In this document: in pieces, positions 43,568 to 52,121 of the stretch | Layout: each line of letters opens with the position of its first letter | Position numbering within the stretch: the stretch's first letter is position 1 | From: CAYFIW01 sp964343265 | Lineage (GTDB): Bacteria > Chloroflexota > Dehalococcoidia > Lucifugimonadales > UBA826 | DNA length: 64,000 nucleotides | Direction: 5' to 3' | Assembly: GCA_964343265.1 (NCBI GenBank) | Contig: CAYFIW010000001.1 | Span: 83,244 to 147,243 of the forward strand | Notes under the pieces: generated by a model | The model's input: the letters and a program-made list of their open reading frames with translations, nothing else | What the model was told of the DNA's origin: nothing | Databases searched by the model: none | Program-made: the position numbers and the translations under genes

Positions 43568-44830
43568 ATGAGTAATCTCAGTGAAATCGGAATTGGTGCA
43601 CGAAAATCATCAAGGGAGATATCCTCCTTGTCTGGTGATGTAAGAAATCAGGCCATAAGGAGCATTGCTCAAAATTTGTCAGATTCTCACACACGAATTT
43701 TAAATGAGAATGAAAAAGATACTGAACTTGGGAAAAAAAACGGATTATCAAATGCATCTTTAGATCGCCTTATCCTTACTTCCGATAGGATAGATTTGAT
43801 GGCAAATGACCTGCTTAAGATATCGGAATTACCTGACCCGATTGGTGAGACCATGGAAATGAAAACTATGCCTAATGGGATGCAGGTAGGGCGTAAGCGA
43901 GTGCCTCTCGGAGTTATCGGGGTTATTTATGAAAGTAGGCCTAATGTAACTGTAGATATTTCTGCACTATGTTTGAAGTCCGGAAATGCAGTTATCTTGC
44001 GTGGTGGTAGTGAGGCGTTTAATTCAAACACTGTTCTAACTGACATCATAAGGGAATCGATAGCGTCAGTAGGAATTCCAGAAGATGCGGTTCAGGGAGT
44101 CGGAGACACCGATAGATCATTAGTCTCGGAAATGTTGAAAATGGATGAGTTTATAGATTTGATGATTCCGCGAGGTGGGGCCGATTTGGTTAGGCGAGTA
44201 TCCAACGAGGCTTCTATGCCAGCAATAACTGGTGGTGTCGGCGTGTGTCATACGTATATAGATAGTTCGGCTGAAGTTGGTATGTCATCTGAAATAGTGT
44301 TCAATGCTAAAGTACAGAGGCCTTCAGTCTGTAATGCTATGGATACTGTAATAATGCATATATCTACAGTTCCTAGTCATTTGCCTGTAATCGCCGATAA
44401 TTTGGCTAGAGCAGGAGTTGAGATGCGATGCGACAGACGTGCATTATCTGCTTTAGGCTCACGTAAAAACTTAAACATAGTCCCTGCAAAAGATGAGGAT
44501 TGGGATACTGAACATTTGTCTCTTGTGGCAGGGGTAAAAGTAGTCGATTCTTTAGATGAAGCTATGGAACATATTGCTAGACATGGTACTGGGCATTCTG
44601 AAGCTATAGTCACTGAGAACTACACATCTGCGGAAAGATTCATTAGAGAGGTTGACTCTAGTGCGGTTATGGTTAACGCATCAACTAGATTTAATGATGG
44701 TGGGCAATTCGGACTCGGTGCTGAGGTGGCAATAAGTACAAATAAAATGCACGCTAGAGGGCCCATGGGTTTAAAAGAGCTAACCTCATATAAGTGGGTT
44801 GTATTAGGAATGGGACATATACGACCGTGA
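43568..44830 (+). CDS. proA: gamma-glutamyl phosphate reductase
   Basis: Reduces glutamyl-5-phosphate with NADPH to the semialdehyde, the second step of proline synthesis. The 420-residue protein has PNVTVDISALCLKSGNAVIL, the catalytic Cys in RPSVCNAMDT, and AIVTENYTSAERFIREVDSS, all ProA landmarks. ATG 43568 is preferred over an upstream TTG at 43550 which would overlap proB by 8 bp. It lies immediately after proB in the same operon. Confidence 0.95.
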   Translation: MSNLSEIGIGARKSSREISSLSGDVRNQAIRSIAQNLSDSHTRILNENEKDTELGKKNGLSNASLDRLILTSDRIDLMANDLLKISELPDPIGETMEMKTMPNGMQVGRKRVPLGVIGVIYESRPNVTVDISALCLKSGNAVILRGGSEAFNSNTVLTDIIRESIASVGIPEDAVQGVGDTDRSLVSEMLKMDEFIDLMIPRGGADLVRRVSNEASMPAITGGVGVCHTYIDSSAEVGMSSEIVFNAKVQRPSVCNAMDTVIMHISTVPSHLPVIADNLARAGVEMRCDRRALSALGSRKNLNIVPAKDEDWDTEHLSLVAGVKVVDSLDEAMEHIARHGTGHSEAIVTENYTSAERFIREVDSSAVMVNASTRFNDGGQFGLGAEVAISTNKMHARGPMGLKELTSYKWVVLGMGHIRP

Positions 44831-44877
44831 AAATAACCAAAATTTGAGTTCTAATAAGAGTTATCCAGAGGAAATTT

Positions 44878-45834
44878 ATGCAGCAGGAAACTTCTTTTTA
44901 TACTTCTGAGATGCAACTCGAGGTTCGCGATTATGTTGAGAAACTTGAAGAAGAGATCGCAAAGCATCCTTCAATACTTGAGAGGTCTCCAAATGAGGTG
45001 AGGCAAGATCAGGAAAATGGTGTGGGAAGGTATCAAGAACCTTCATTATCTGATGTAGCGATAACAAGGGAAATTCCTGGTAACAATGTATCTGTACCTG
45101 TCAGAGCATTTATACCTAGAGGAGATATTGATGGCGTATATTTGCATATTCATGGAGGCGGATGGGTCATAGGTGGAGCCCATCATCAAGACGGCATTCT
45201 TGAGGCTATTATGGATGAATGTAATGCCGCAGTTATCAGTGTAGATTACAGGCTGGCCCCTGAGAATCCATATCCGGCGGCTCAGGATGATTGCGAAGCT
45301 GTCGCAAGATGGGTTATAGAAAATGCCCCGAAGGAATTTGGAACGGAAAAGATAGTAATAGGCGGTGAGTCTGCAGGAGGTCATTTGTCTGCAGAAACCA
45401 TGATTAGAATGCGAGATAAGCATGGATATACAGGATTTTCTGGAGCCAACCTTGTTTATGGAGTTTTTGATTTATCTATGAGTCCTAGTTCTCAACTTTG
45501 GGGAGATCGAAACCTCATTCTTAGCACTCCGATCATGGAATGGTATATAGACCAATACCTTCGGGATAACGATATTAGTAAAAGAGATCCTGATGTTTCG
45601 CCGCTTTATGCTCGTTTGCACGATCTCGCCCCGGCTTTATTTTCAGTAGGTACACTTGATCCTCTTCTAGATGACACCTTGTTTATGCATTCGAGGTGGT
45701 TTGCCTCGGGTAATCCTTCTACTCTCAATGTATATCCTGGAGCGACTCATAGTTTTGAAAAACAACCAACCCAACTAGCGGATATGGTTTTAGCCAGAAT
45801 GAGAAGATTTATCGTCGATAGGTTTCAGTCTTAA
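44878..45834 (+). CDS. alpha/beta hydrolase, HSL/acetyl-esterase type
   Basis: A 318-residue esterase of the hormone-sensitive-lipase group. The oxyanion signature is LHIHGGGWVIGGAH and the nucleophile elbow is GGESAGGHLSAE; the acid is likely the Asp in VGTLDPLLDD, and the base the His in GATHSFEKQ. GGESAGG substitutes for the usual GDSAGG. There is no signal peptide. Convergent overlap of 26 bp with the next minus-strand MFS gene. Substrate may be a short-chain ester; not known. Confidence 0.87.
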   Translation: MQQETSFYTSEMQLEVRDYVEKLEEEIAKHPSILERSPNEVRQDQENGVGRYQEPSLSDVAITREIPGNNVSVPVRAFIPRGDIDGVYLHIHGGGWVIGGAHHQDGILEAIMDECNAAVISVDYRLAPENPYPAAQDDCEAVARWVIENAPKEFGTEKIVIGGESAGGHLSAETMIRMRDKHGYTGFSGANLVYGVFDLSMSPSSQLWGDRNLILSTPIMEWYIDQYLRDNDISKRDPDVSPLYARLHDLAPALFSVGTLDPLLDDTLFMHSRWFASGNPSTLNVYPGATHSFEKQPTQLADMVLARMRRFIVDRFQS

Positions 45835-47107
45835 CGCAATAGTAAAGAACAACGACCATAACGTATCCCGTTGTTGCTATCAAAAAAATGGGTTGATAGC
45901 TATTAAACCAACCTATTATAAACGCGCCAAGGGTAGGACCTAATCCCATAGCTGCTGTTCTACTTGGGCCTGTCAGACCTGTTACAGTTCCGAATGATTG
46001 ACGACTAAAAACTGATCCTAACATCATGCTGCCAAGGACAAATACAACTCCAGTCGCGGTGGTCCAGGAAATGACTAGAGTAAAACCAAAATTCTGAGGA
46101 TTGGTGGATGCTAACAGGATTGTTGGTAGTATTGCAGCCAACATGATTAAGGATGCTATTTTTTTTGTAGTAAATCTATCTGTGAGCCAACCCCAGAGCG
46201 GCACCGATATACCACCAAGTATATTCCCTAGAGTTAGCGCAGTCGCTGCGGTGGCGTAGGATGTGCCATTATCCACCAGGTATGGAACAGTCTGAAAAAT
46301 CACCATAGAAGTCGATGTAACTGCCACGAATTCTCCAGTCAGTATTAGCCAAAATGATGGTAGAGATAGTATTTCCCCTACACTCCAGTCCTTTTCACTA
46401 TTAGAAATCTGCTGAGAGTTATCATCATTCTCGTTGTTAAATTTTCTGTCAGGAAATTGGTTAACGTTTTCGGGCCTGTGTCGAATCAATAGAAAAATTG
46501 GTATTGATAATGGAAGTGATGCGTAACCCAAAAATCTGTACGCCGTTCTCCAGGAAAATGCGGTCGACAATGCGGTAATGATCTGAATATTTACTGACTC
46601 ACCAGCTATGCGATTTAAAGCAGTTATCCCCATTGCAAGGTTACGCCGTTTTGTAAAAAAATTGACCGCTACAGTTCTTGGAATCAGGTTCTGTAGATTG
46701 GGTCCGGCAATTGCTCTAATTAGTATATAAGTCAAAAAAAATTGCCATACAGTCGATGAACCTGCTAGATATATTGATCCTAATCCAACGACGAGACAGG
46801 CAAAAAGCATAAGCCAACGAGGTCCAAATCTGTCTACAAGTTTTCCAATGAATGGCATTGTCAATCCAGATCCCCAGGTGCCTAATGTAGCAGCCAAGGC
46901 GATGGTTTTACGATCCCAATTCACGTCTTCCACTATTAGGTCTTGTATGCCACCGATAACGGTTTGCGCAAAGCTAGTTGCTATAAATGCCCCCATTGCT
47001 GCTGCTCCGAGTACAACCCATCCATAAAAAAATGGTGGGTCAGGGTGCCAACGGTACAAATTAACCAATAATGCTTTCAAAAATTTCGTCCCTTGATATG
47101 TCCACAA
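45809..47107 (-). CDS. MFS transporter
   Basis: A 432-residue 12-helix carrier starting PPFFYGWVVLGAAAMGAF with the loop motif KLVDRFGPRWLML. It is the third of the monocarboxylate-like MFS carriers in this window. The 3' end overlaps the esterase gene by 26 bp on the opposite strand. It may supply a substrate for the neighbouring hydratase/hydrolase module; inference only. Confidence 0.85.
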   Translation of the reverse strand: MWTYQGTKFLKALLVNLYRWHPDPPFFYGWVVLGAAAMGAFIATSFAQTVIGGIQDLIVEDVNWDRKTIALAATLGTWGSGLTMPFIGKLVDRFGPRWLMLFACLVVGLGSIYLAGSSTVWQFFLTYILIRAIAGPNLQNLIPRTVAVNFFTKRRNLAMGITALNRIAGESVNIQIITALSTAFSWRTAYRFLGYASLPLSIPIFLLIRHRPENVNQFPDRKFNNENDDNSQQISNSEKDWSVGEILSLPSFWLILTGEFVAVTSTSMVIFQTVPYLVDNGTSYATAATALTLGNILGGISVPLWGWLTDRFTTKKIASLIMLAAILPTILLASTNPQNFGFTLVISWTTATGVVFVLGSMMLGSVFSRQSFGTVTGLTGPSRTAAMGLGPTLGAFIIGWFNSYQPIFLIATTGYVMVVVLYYCVKTETYRR

Positions 47108-47205
47108 TAGTTATCTATCTTATTATTTGTTTTCCATAAATGCGTGTTACTATTTCGCAGCTTTCTCACCAAATTATGAGAGAAATAAATTGGAAGGAGA
47201 TCCAA

Positions 47206-48033
47206 ATGAATTATGAATTTATAAAATATGAAGTTGAAGATAACGGAGTGGCCAAGGTTTTACTAAATAGGCCCGAGAAACTTAACGCCTTGAGTCTTCC
47301 TCTTCAAGCTGAATTATATGATTGTCTTCAGGCAGCAGATGATGATCCGCAAGTTAGAGTGATAACTCTTCGTGGGGCGGGACGGGCTTTTTGCGCTGGA
47401 TATGATGTCACTCCTCCTCAAACTGATGAAGATAGAAAGGCAGCCGAAGAGCGTCGAGGTAATATAAGGCACGATATGCACCGCCTTAGAAAGACAGCTA
47501 GGTTAATGACATCAGTTTTTGATTTGAGTAAGCCCATCATAGCTGGAATTCATGGTCATGTTATCGCTGGAGGTACGGACCTGGCTTTACATTGCGACAT
47601 GATAATTGCTGCGGACGATGCCAATATTGGATTCCCTCCTGTTCGGTCTATGGGCACTCCTCCAACCCATATGTGGACATATATGGTTGGTCCTCAAAGG
47701 GCTAAATGGTTCATGCTGACCGGGGAGACTGTTTCAGGAAAAGAGGCTGAAGAAATGGGACTTGTTATGAAATCAGTGCCATCTGAGGGTTTAGATGCAG
47801 CTGTAGACGATCTTGCTAATAAAATTGCTAAAATTCCATGGGATATGCTCGCTGCTAACAAAAGCATAGTAAATAAAGCATTGGACCTCATGGGAAGGAA
47901 TATGATGCAGGTAATTGCAGCTGAAACCGATGCTGTGGCTCATCAATCTGAAATAGTCAGAGAATTTAACAGGATTTCTAATGAACAGGGTTTGAAAGCT
48001 GCACTTGCCTGGAGAGATGCTCCTTTCAAATAA
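47206..48033 (+). CDS. enoyl-CoA hydratase/isomerase family protein (crotonase fold)
   Basis: A 275-residue crotonase-fold protein. ATG 47206 is chosen because GAAGGAGATCC precedes it; the in-frame ATG at 47140 is upstream of the ribosome site. LNRPEKLNAL, GAGRAFCAGYDV and the oxyanion segment HGHVIAGGTDLALHCD are visible. The catalytic Glu pair of true hydratases is not: the first position reads Asp and the second site (GFPPVRSMG) has no Glu. It is therefore a divergent member with uncertain activity. Starts a plus-strand group with an MhpD-like gene and a hydrolase. Confidence 0.82.
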   Translation: MNYEFIKYEVEDNGVAKVLLNRPEKLNALSLPLQAELYDCLQAADDDPQVRVITLRGAGRAFCAGYDVTPPQTDEDRKAAEERRGNIRHDMHRLRKTARLMTSVFDLSKPIIAGIHGHVIAGGTDLALHCDMIIAADDANIGFPPVRSMGTPPTHMWTYMVGPQRAKWFMLTGETVSGKEAEEMGLVMKSVPSEGLDAAVDDLANKIAKIPWDMLAANKSIVNKALDLMGRNMMQVIAAETDAVAHQSEIVREFNRISNEQGLKAALAWRDAPFK

Positions 48034-48100
48034 GACTTAAATTGGCATTTCAGCTGTAAAGACGGCTACTTATCAGGATTTATTTTTGGAGGAAATACCT

Positions 48101-48889
48101 TTGACTGATTCAAAGATTAAGCGAGCGGGCGAGAACCTATATCAAGAATTTATTTCTAGGTCAGAATTTTCTATTATGACAAGTGTCGATGCTCCCTCAA
48201 CTATTGATGAATCATATGCTGTTCAAGATGTTTACATGGATTTGAAGGCAGCTGATTCTGGTGGCTTTGCTGGGTATAAAATTGCTTATACTACAAAGGT
48301 TATGCAGCAGAGATTGGGAGCTAAGGAACCTGTTTACGGCCGTGTTTTATCTGATACTGTTTTCGATTCACCTGTTACCTTAGCTTCGACAGATTATGTG
48401 AGAATTGGTGTGGAATGTGAAGTCGCGGTGTTTGTGTCTAAAGATATGCCCATATCTGATTCTCCTTTTGATAAAGACTCCGTTTATGAGTCGTTGGGTG
48501 ATATCGCGCTAGCTTTTGAAATAATTGATGGACGTTCATCTGCTGGAGACCCGACCGTCCCTCAATCAATTGCTACAAATATTAGCGGCGCAGGCATAGT
48601 ATTAGGTAAACCTGTCCATAACTGGCGTGATTTGGATATTCCTTCATCGAAATGCGAACTTTTTATAAATCAAGAGTCTGTTGGTGCCGGTAAAGGTTCC
48701 GATGTAAATGGGCATCCTGTCGAACCAATGACCTGGATAGCTAATTCCTTGGCTTCTAGAGGAAAAAGCTTGAAAGCAGGGGATATAGTTATAACAGGAA
48801 GTATGATCCCTCCCGTCTTTCTAGACCGAGGTGTCACTGCTATTGTGGAAATGGATCATCTGGGTAGTGTTGCTCTACACGTGGAATAA
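48101..48889 (+). CDS. 2-keto-4-pentenoate hydratase-like (MhpD/FAH family)
   Basis: The family adds water to 2-oxopent-4-enoate in meta-cleavage of aromatic rings. TTG 48101 is chosen because GGAGGA is 7 bp upstream (48088-48093); the TTG at 48086 overlaps that site. The 262-residue product has the metal-ligand region RIGVECEVAVFVSKD, and the later VNGHPVEPMTWIANSLASRG and GDIVITGSMIPPVFLDRG, all family landmarks. Adjacent to an alpha/beta hydrolase that could play the preceding C-C hydrolase role. Substrate inferred from family. Confidence 0.82.
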   Translation: MTDSKIKRAGENLYQEFISRSEFSIMTSVDAPSTIDESYAVQDVYMDLKAADSGGFAGYKIAYTTKVMQQRLGAKEPVYGRVLSDTVFDSPVTLASTDYVRIGVECEVAVFVSKDMPISDSPFDKDSVYESLGDIALAFEIIDGRSSAGDPTVPQSIATNISGAGIVLGKPVHNWRDLDIPSSKCELFINQESVGAGKGSDVNGHPVEPMTWIANSLASRGKSLKAGDIVITGSMIPPVFLDRGVTAIVEMDHLGSVALHVE

Positions 48890-48919
48890 GTTCTATGTCA
48901 CTACATAAGGATGAATCTG

Positions 48920-49699
48920 ATGCCGATCGCACCTGTTAATGGAATAGAAATTGAATATCAGGAATTTGGCCCTTTTACTAATGGATGGGAGGCGGTGATA
49001 TTTCTACATGGTGCCGGGGGTAATTTATTATCGTGGTTTCAACAGATCCCATATTTTTCTAGAAAATTTCGGTGTGTCACATTCTCTCATAGGGGCTTTG
49101 GGCATTCCGTTGATACCAACTTTTTAGGTGTAGACTCATTTGTAGAAGACTTGGAAGAGTTGCTTGGATTTTTAAAAATTGAAAAAGTTCACTTGATTTC
49201 TCAGTCTATGGGTGGGCGAACTGCTTTAGGATTCGCGGTTAAATATCCAGATCGAGTGTTAAGTCTTACCCTCGCAGATACGACTGGGGCGATTGGTGAA
49301 CCTGATGTAGAGGAAGCTTTAATTCGATGGAGAGAGTCTCACAAGGATGATAGAGGAATTGGAGTTAGAGCTCTTTCTGAAGCATTCAGATGTAGTAATC
49401 ATAATATGGCCAATCTTTATCTACAGATTCAGAAAACAAACCCAATTCGTGACACTTCACAAACAATACTTTTAGGGGGTACAAGGTCTGCAGAGCTTAA
49501 CAAATTAACCATGCCTGTTATGTTCTTGGTCGGTGAAGATGACTTGCTGACTCCTCCACATGTAATAAGCATTGCTGCCGGGTACATCAAAGGTTGTAAG
49601 GTAACTGTAGTCCCTGATTGCGGCCATTCCGTTTATTTTGAGAAACCAGATGTATTTAATTTTGAAGTTGGTAGATTTATATCAGATAGTTCGGATTAA
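48920..49699 (+). CDS. alpha/beta hydrolase, possible C-C hydrolase
   Basis: A 259-residue alpha/beta hydrolase with oxyanion FLHGAGGN, nucleophile SQSMGGRT, acid in VGEDDLLTP and base in DCGHSVYFEKP. ATG 48920 is preferred, as TAAGG lies 9 bp upstream; ATG 48911 would abut it. Placed 30 bp after an MhpD-like hydratase, it could act as the C-C bond hydrolase of a meta-cleavage-like pathway (MhpC-like), but the same fold serves many reactions. Overlaps the GNAT gene by 4 bp (convergent). Confidence 0.85.
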   Translation: MPIAPVNGIEIEYQEFGPFTNGWEAVIFLHGAGGNLLSWFQQIPYFSRKFRCVTFSHRGFGHSVDTNFLGVDSFVEDLEELLGFLKIEKVHLISQSMGGRTALGFAVKYPDRVLSLTLADTTGAIGEPDVEEALIRWRESHKDDRGIGVRALSEAFRCSNHNMANLYLQIQKTNPIRDTSQTILLGGTRSAELNKLTMPVMFLVGEDDLLTPPHVISIAAGYIKGCKVTVVPDCGHSVYFEKPDVFNFEVGRFISDSSD

Positions 49700-50859
49700 A
49701 ATTGGTCTCCTATCCACGGTTTGGGGCCTGAAAATATTGAATCAGCCAACGAAATTATTTCCCCTGGCCCATCTATCATTCCCATGATTTTTAAATCCGT
49801 TGCTGAGTAGTGACTGGTATATAGTGGAGCAAAACCTCTTGGGCCCACAGTTAATATTTGCCTCGATGGTGAAGATGTAAGCTTTTTCACTGAGCCTCGG
49901 CCTTCATTTATGGTAAGACTCCAGATTCCGTTATTTTCTGGAATCTCTCTGTCACTGAATTCCAAGTTTACGGAAGCATTAAGTCCTGCGCCGTAACCTC
50001 TTTGTTCAAGAGCATCTGATATGTTTAATACCCTTACCATCCAGTCTCTCGAGGATTTTAGCAAGGTTTCCTGTTCTTCCATACAGAAGTCAATTGGATC
50101 GTTTGGGGGCCCATTCCAAGATATTGTATCTATTACCGTTCGATGGTCTGAAAAAAACCTTAATATTCTTTCAGATGACTGTGGTGTGGATGAGACCATG
50201 TCTCTAATTCTAATGTGATCTCCTGATCTTGACTGTTGATAATTGATATATCCAACTATCTGGTTTTCGTCGCGAATATAATATTTGTAAAACGGCCTGC
50301 CATCACTTTTAGTTATTAAGTCCCAAAGTAAACTTCCGCGGTCCAGATTTCCGTTGCTTTGTCGGGCCCTTTCGTTGAATAGCAAAATCATTTCTTCTTC
50401 GTTAGATGTTTGTTCCACTTTTAGTTCATTTAGGTTAGATCGCATTTCTTTCACCGGAGCCTCATATGTAAGTTTTACTCCGGATCTTTCATAACCTTTT
50501 GATCTATAAACTCTCACGCTGGATGGAAATAGTGTTGAAATGGCCATTCCCCTATCCCTCATCTCTTTGAGAGAATTACTAAGCATTTTAGATGCTGCAC
50601 CTATCCCTCTACCTTCTGGCGCTACACCTACTGATGTTACTGCTCCTGTCCTTACCTTCCTTCCCCCAAACCACTGTGCCATATCTATAATTCCCATCCC
50701 TCCCAATATATCTCCGTCGGATCTAATCGCCCTAAAATTTTCAAAGCCTACATGTTCGTTCCAACCTGGCTGGATGTTCCTGTGCAGGGCCTGTTCGATG
50801 ATTGACCAAGTTAATTCGGCTTCTGATTCTGTAATTTTGGAATAAGTAAGGTTAGGCAA
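49696..50859 (-). CDS. GNAT acetyltransferase, Eis-like
   Basis: A 387-residue protein with an N-terminal GNAT domain (TSVGVAPEGRGIGAASKML is the acetyl-CoA loop), a second GNAT-like middle, and a C-terminal sterol-carrier-like part, the layout of mycobacterial Eis. The VYRSKGYERSG segment holds the Tyr proposed as general acid, and the protein ends in Phe, as Eis does with a C-terminal carboxylate. Eis-type proteins acetylate amines, including aminoglycosides, but substrate is not known here. It lies 18 bp downstream of the racemase gene. Confidence 0.75.
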   Translation of the reverse strand: MPNLTYSKITESEAELTWSIIEQALHRNIQPGWNEHVGFENFRAIRSDGDILGGMGIIDMAQWFGGRKVRTGAVTSVGVAPEGRGIGAASKMLSNSLKEMRDRGMAISTLFPSSVRVYRSKGYERSGVKLTYEAPVKEMRSNLNELKVEQTSNEEEMILLFNERARQSNGNLDRGSLLWDLITKSDGRPFYKYYIRDENQIVGYINYQQSRSGDHIRIRDMVSSTPQSSERILRFFSDHRTVIDTISWNGPPNDPIDFCMEEQETLLKSSRDWMVRVLNISDALEQRGYGAGLNASVNLEFSDREIPENNGIWSLTINEGRGSVKKLTSSPSRQILTVGPRGFAPLYTSHYSATDLKIMGMIDGPGEIISLADSIFSGPKPWIGDQF

Positions 50860-50877
50860 TTTATTCTCCTCAGTTCT

Positions 50878-51975
50878 CTATATAACTCTGTATTGGTCAA
50901 GGAAGTTTAAGTCCGGTTCCATTCCAAACCCTGGGAGATTCGGAGGACTGACGAATCCATTTTCAACTTTCAAGGTGTGACTGTATACCTTGTCGAAGAT
51001 TGGGTCGGTCTCATCCCTGTAATATTCCAGAATAAGTCCATTAGGGATTGCGCAGAGTAGATGAATGTGAACCTCTTGTCTGCCATGGGGAGCGATAGGT
51101 AAGTTATGAGCTTGGGCCTGAGCGGAAACCTTCATAAATTCAGTGGGGCCTCCCATTATTAGGGCGTCTGGTTGTAATATTGCGGCTGCCCTACTCTCTA
51201 TCAAGTCTCTAAATCCGTAGCGGGTGTACTCATTCTCCCCTGTAGCAATTGGTATGGAAGTAGATTGGCTGATTATGGAATGACCTTTGTAGTCATCTGG
51301 AGGTATTGGTTCTTCAAACCAAAAAATATCGTACTGTTCCATCTTTCGTGCTATTTCTATAGCCTCGTAGTATCGATATGCACAGTTAGCATCGACCATT
51401 AATTTTACATTTGGACCTACTGCTTCTCTGACTGCTCTAACTCTTTCTACGTCTTCGTTTATGGGCACCGCGCCGATTTTCATCTTCACGGCATCTGCTC
51501 CCATAGAAACGCTGGTCTTCATTTCTTCTTGTAGGTCCTGAATACCTTTACCATCTTCATAATACCCTCCGGCTATATACACTGGAACTTTGTCGGTGAA
51601 GCCTCCCAGTAGCTTGTAAACAGGTTTGTTGGCGGCTTTTCCTTTGATATCCCATAAGGCTATATCGATTCCACTGATGACGCGCGTCGTAATGCCTCTT
51701 CGCCCAGTTATCTTAGGTTCCCATAACTCATCCCATATCTTTTCGTTATCGAATGGGTCTTTCCCAACGACGAAATCTTTATAGTAATCAAATATAGATT
51801 TGATTATTTCATCCGATGAATGTGTCCCTCCTACAAGTCCAACACCTGTGATACCTTCGTCGGTATCAATGAACACAAAGTTTCTCCCGTCGTGAGTGTA
51901 TGTGTGTTTTCCATTACTTTGTGGAACTCTCTTGGGCCATCGGTAGCACTCAATTCTCATATCAATGATCTTCAT
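50878..51975 (-). CDS. mandelate racemase/dehydratase, MR subgroup of enolase superfamily
   Basis: A 365-residue enzyme that abstracts an alpha proton of a carboxylate. By my counting the catalytic residues fall at Lys164 and Lys166 (KMKIG), Asp195 (VDANC), Glu221 (FEEP), Glu247 (TGEN), Asp270 (QPDA) and His297 (APHGR), the same numbers as Pseudomonas mandelate racemase. The three carboxylates are the metal ligands, Lys and His/Asp the two bases. Sugar-acid dehydratases share the layout. A GNAT gene follows 18 bp downstream. No signal peptide. Confidence 0.85.
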   Translation of the reverse strand: MKIIDMRIECYRWPKRVPQSNGKHTYTHDGRNFVFIDTDEGITGVGLVGGTHSSDEIIKSIFDYYKDFVVGKDPFDNEKIWDELWEPKITGRRGITTRVISGIDIALWDIKGKAANKPVYKLLGGFTDKVPVYIAGGYYEDGKGIQDLQEEMKTSVSMGADAVKMKIGAVPINEDVERVRAVREAVGPNVKLMVDANCAYRYYEAIEIARKMEQYDIFWFEEPIPPDDYKGHSIISQSTSIPIATGENEYTRYGFRDLIESRAAAILQPDALIMGGPTEFMKVSAQAQAHNLPIAPHGRQEVHIHLLCAIPNGLILEYYRDETDPIFDKVYSHTLKVENGFVSPPNLPGFGMEPDLNFLDQYRVI

Positions 51976-52121
51976 GTGAAAACTCCATAATTGAACTTAG
52001 GGAATGTGTTTCATGTCTCTAATATTCCTAATCAAACTTTAGAGAATAAACGATTTAAAGGAAAGCTATTACTGTATATTGCACCCTAGTGTAATATGCG
52101 GTCATATAAATAGGGATATAT

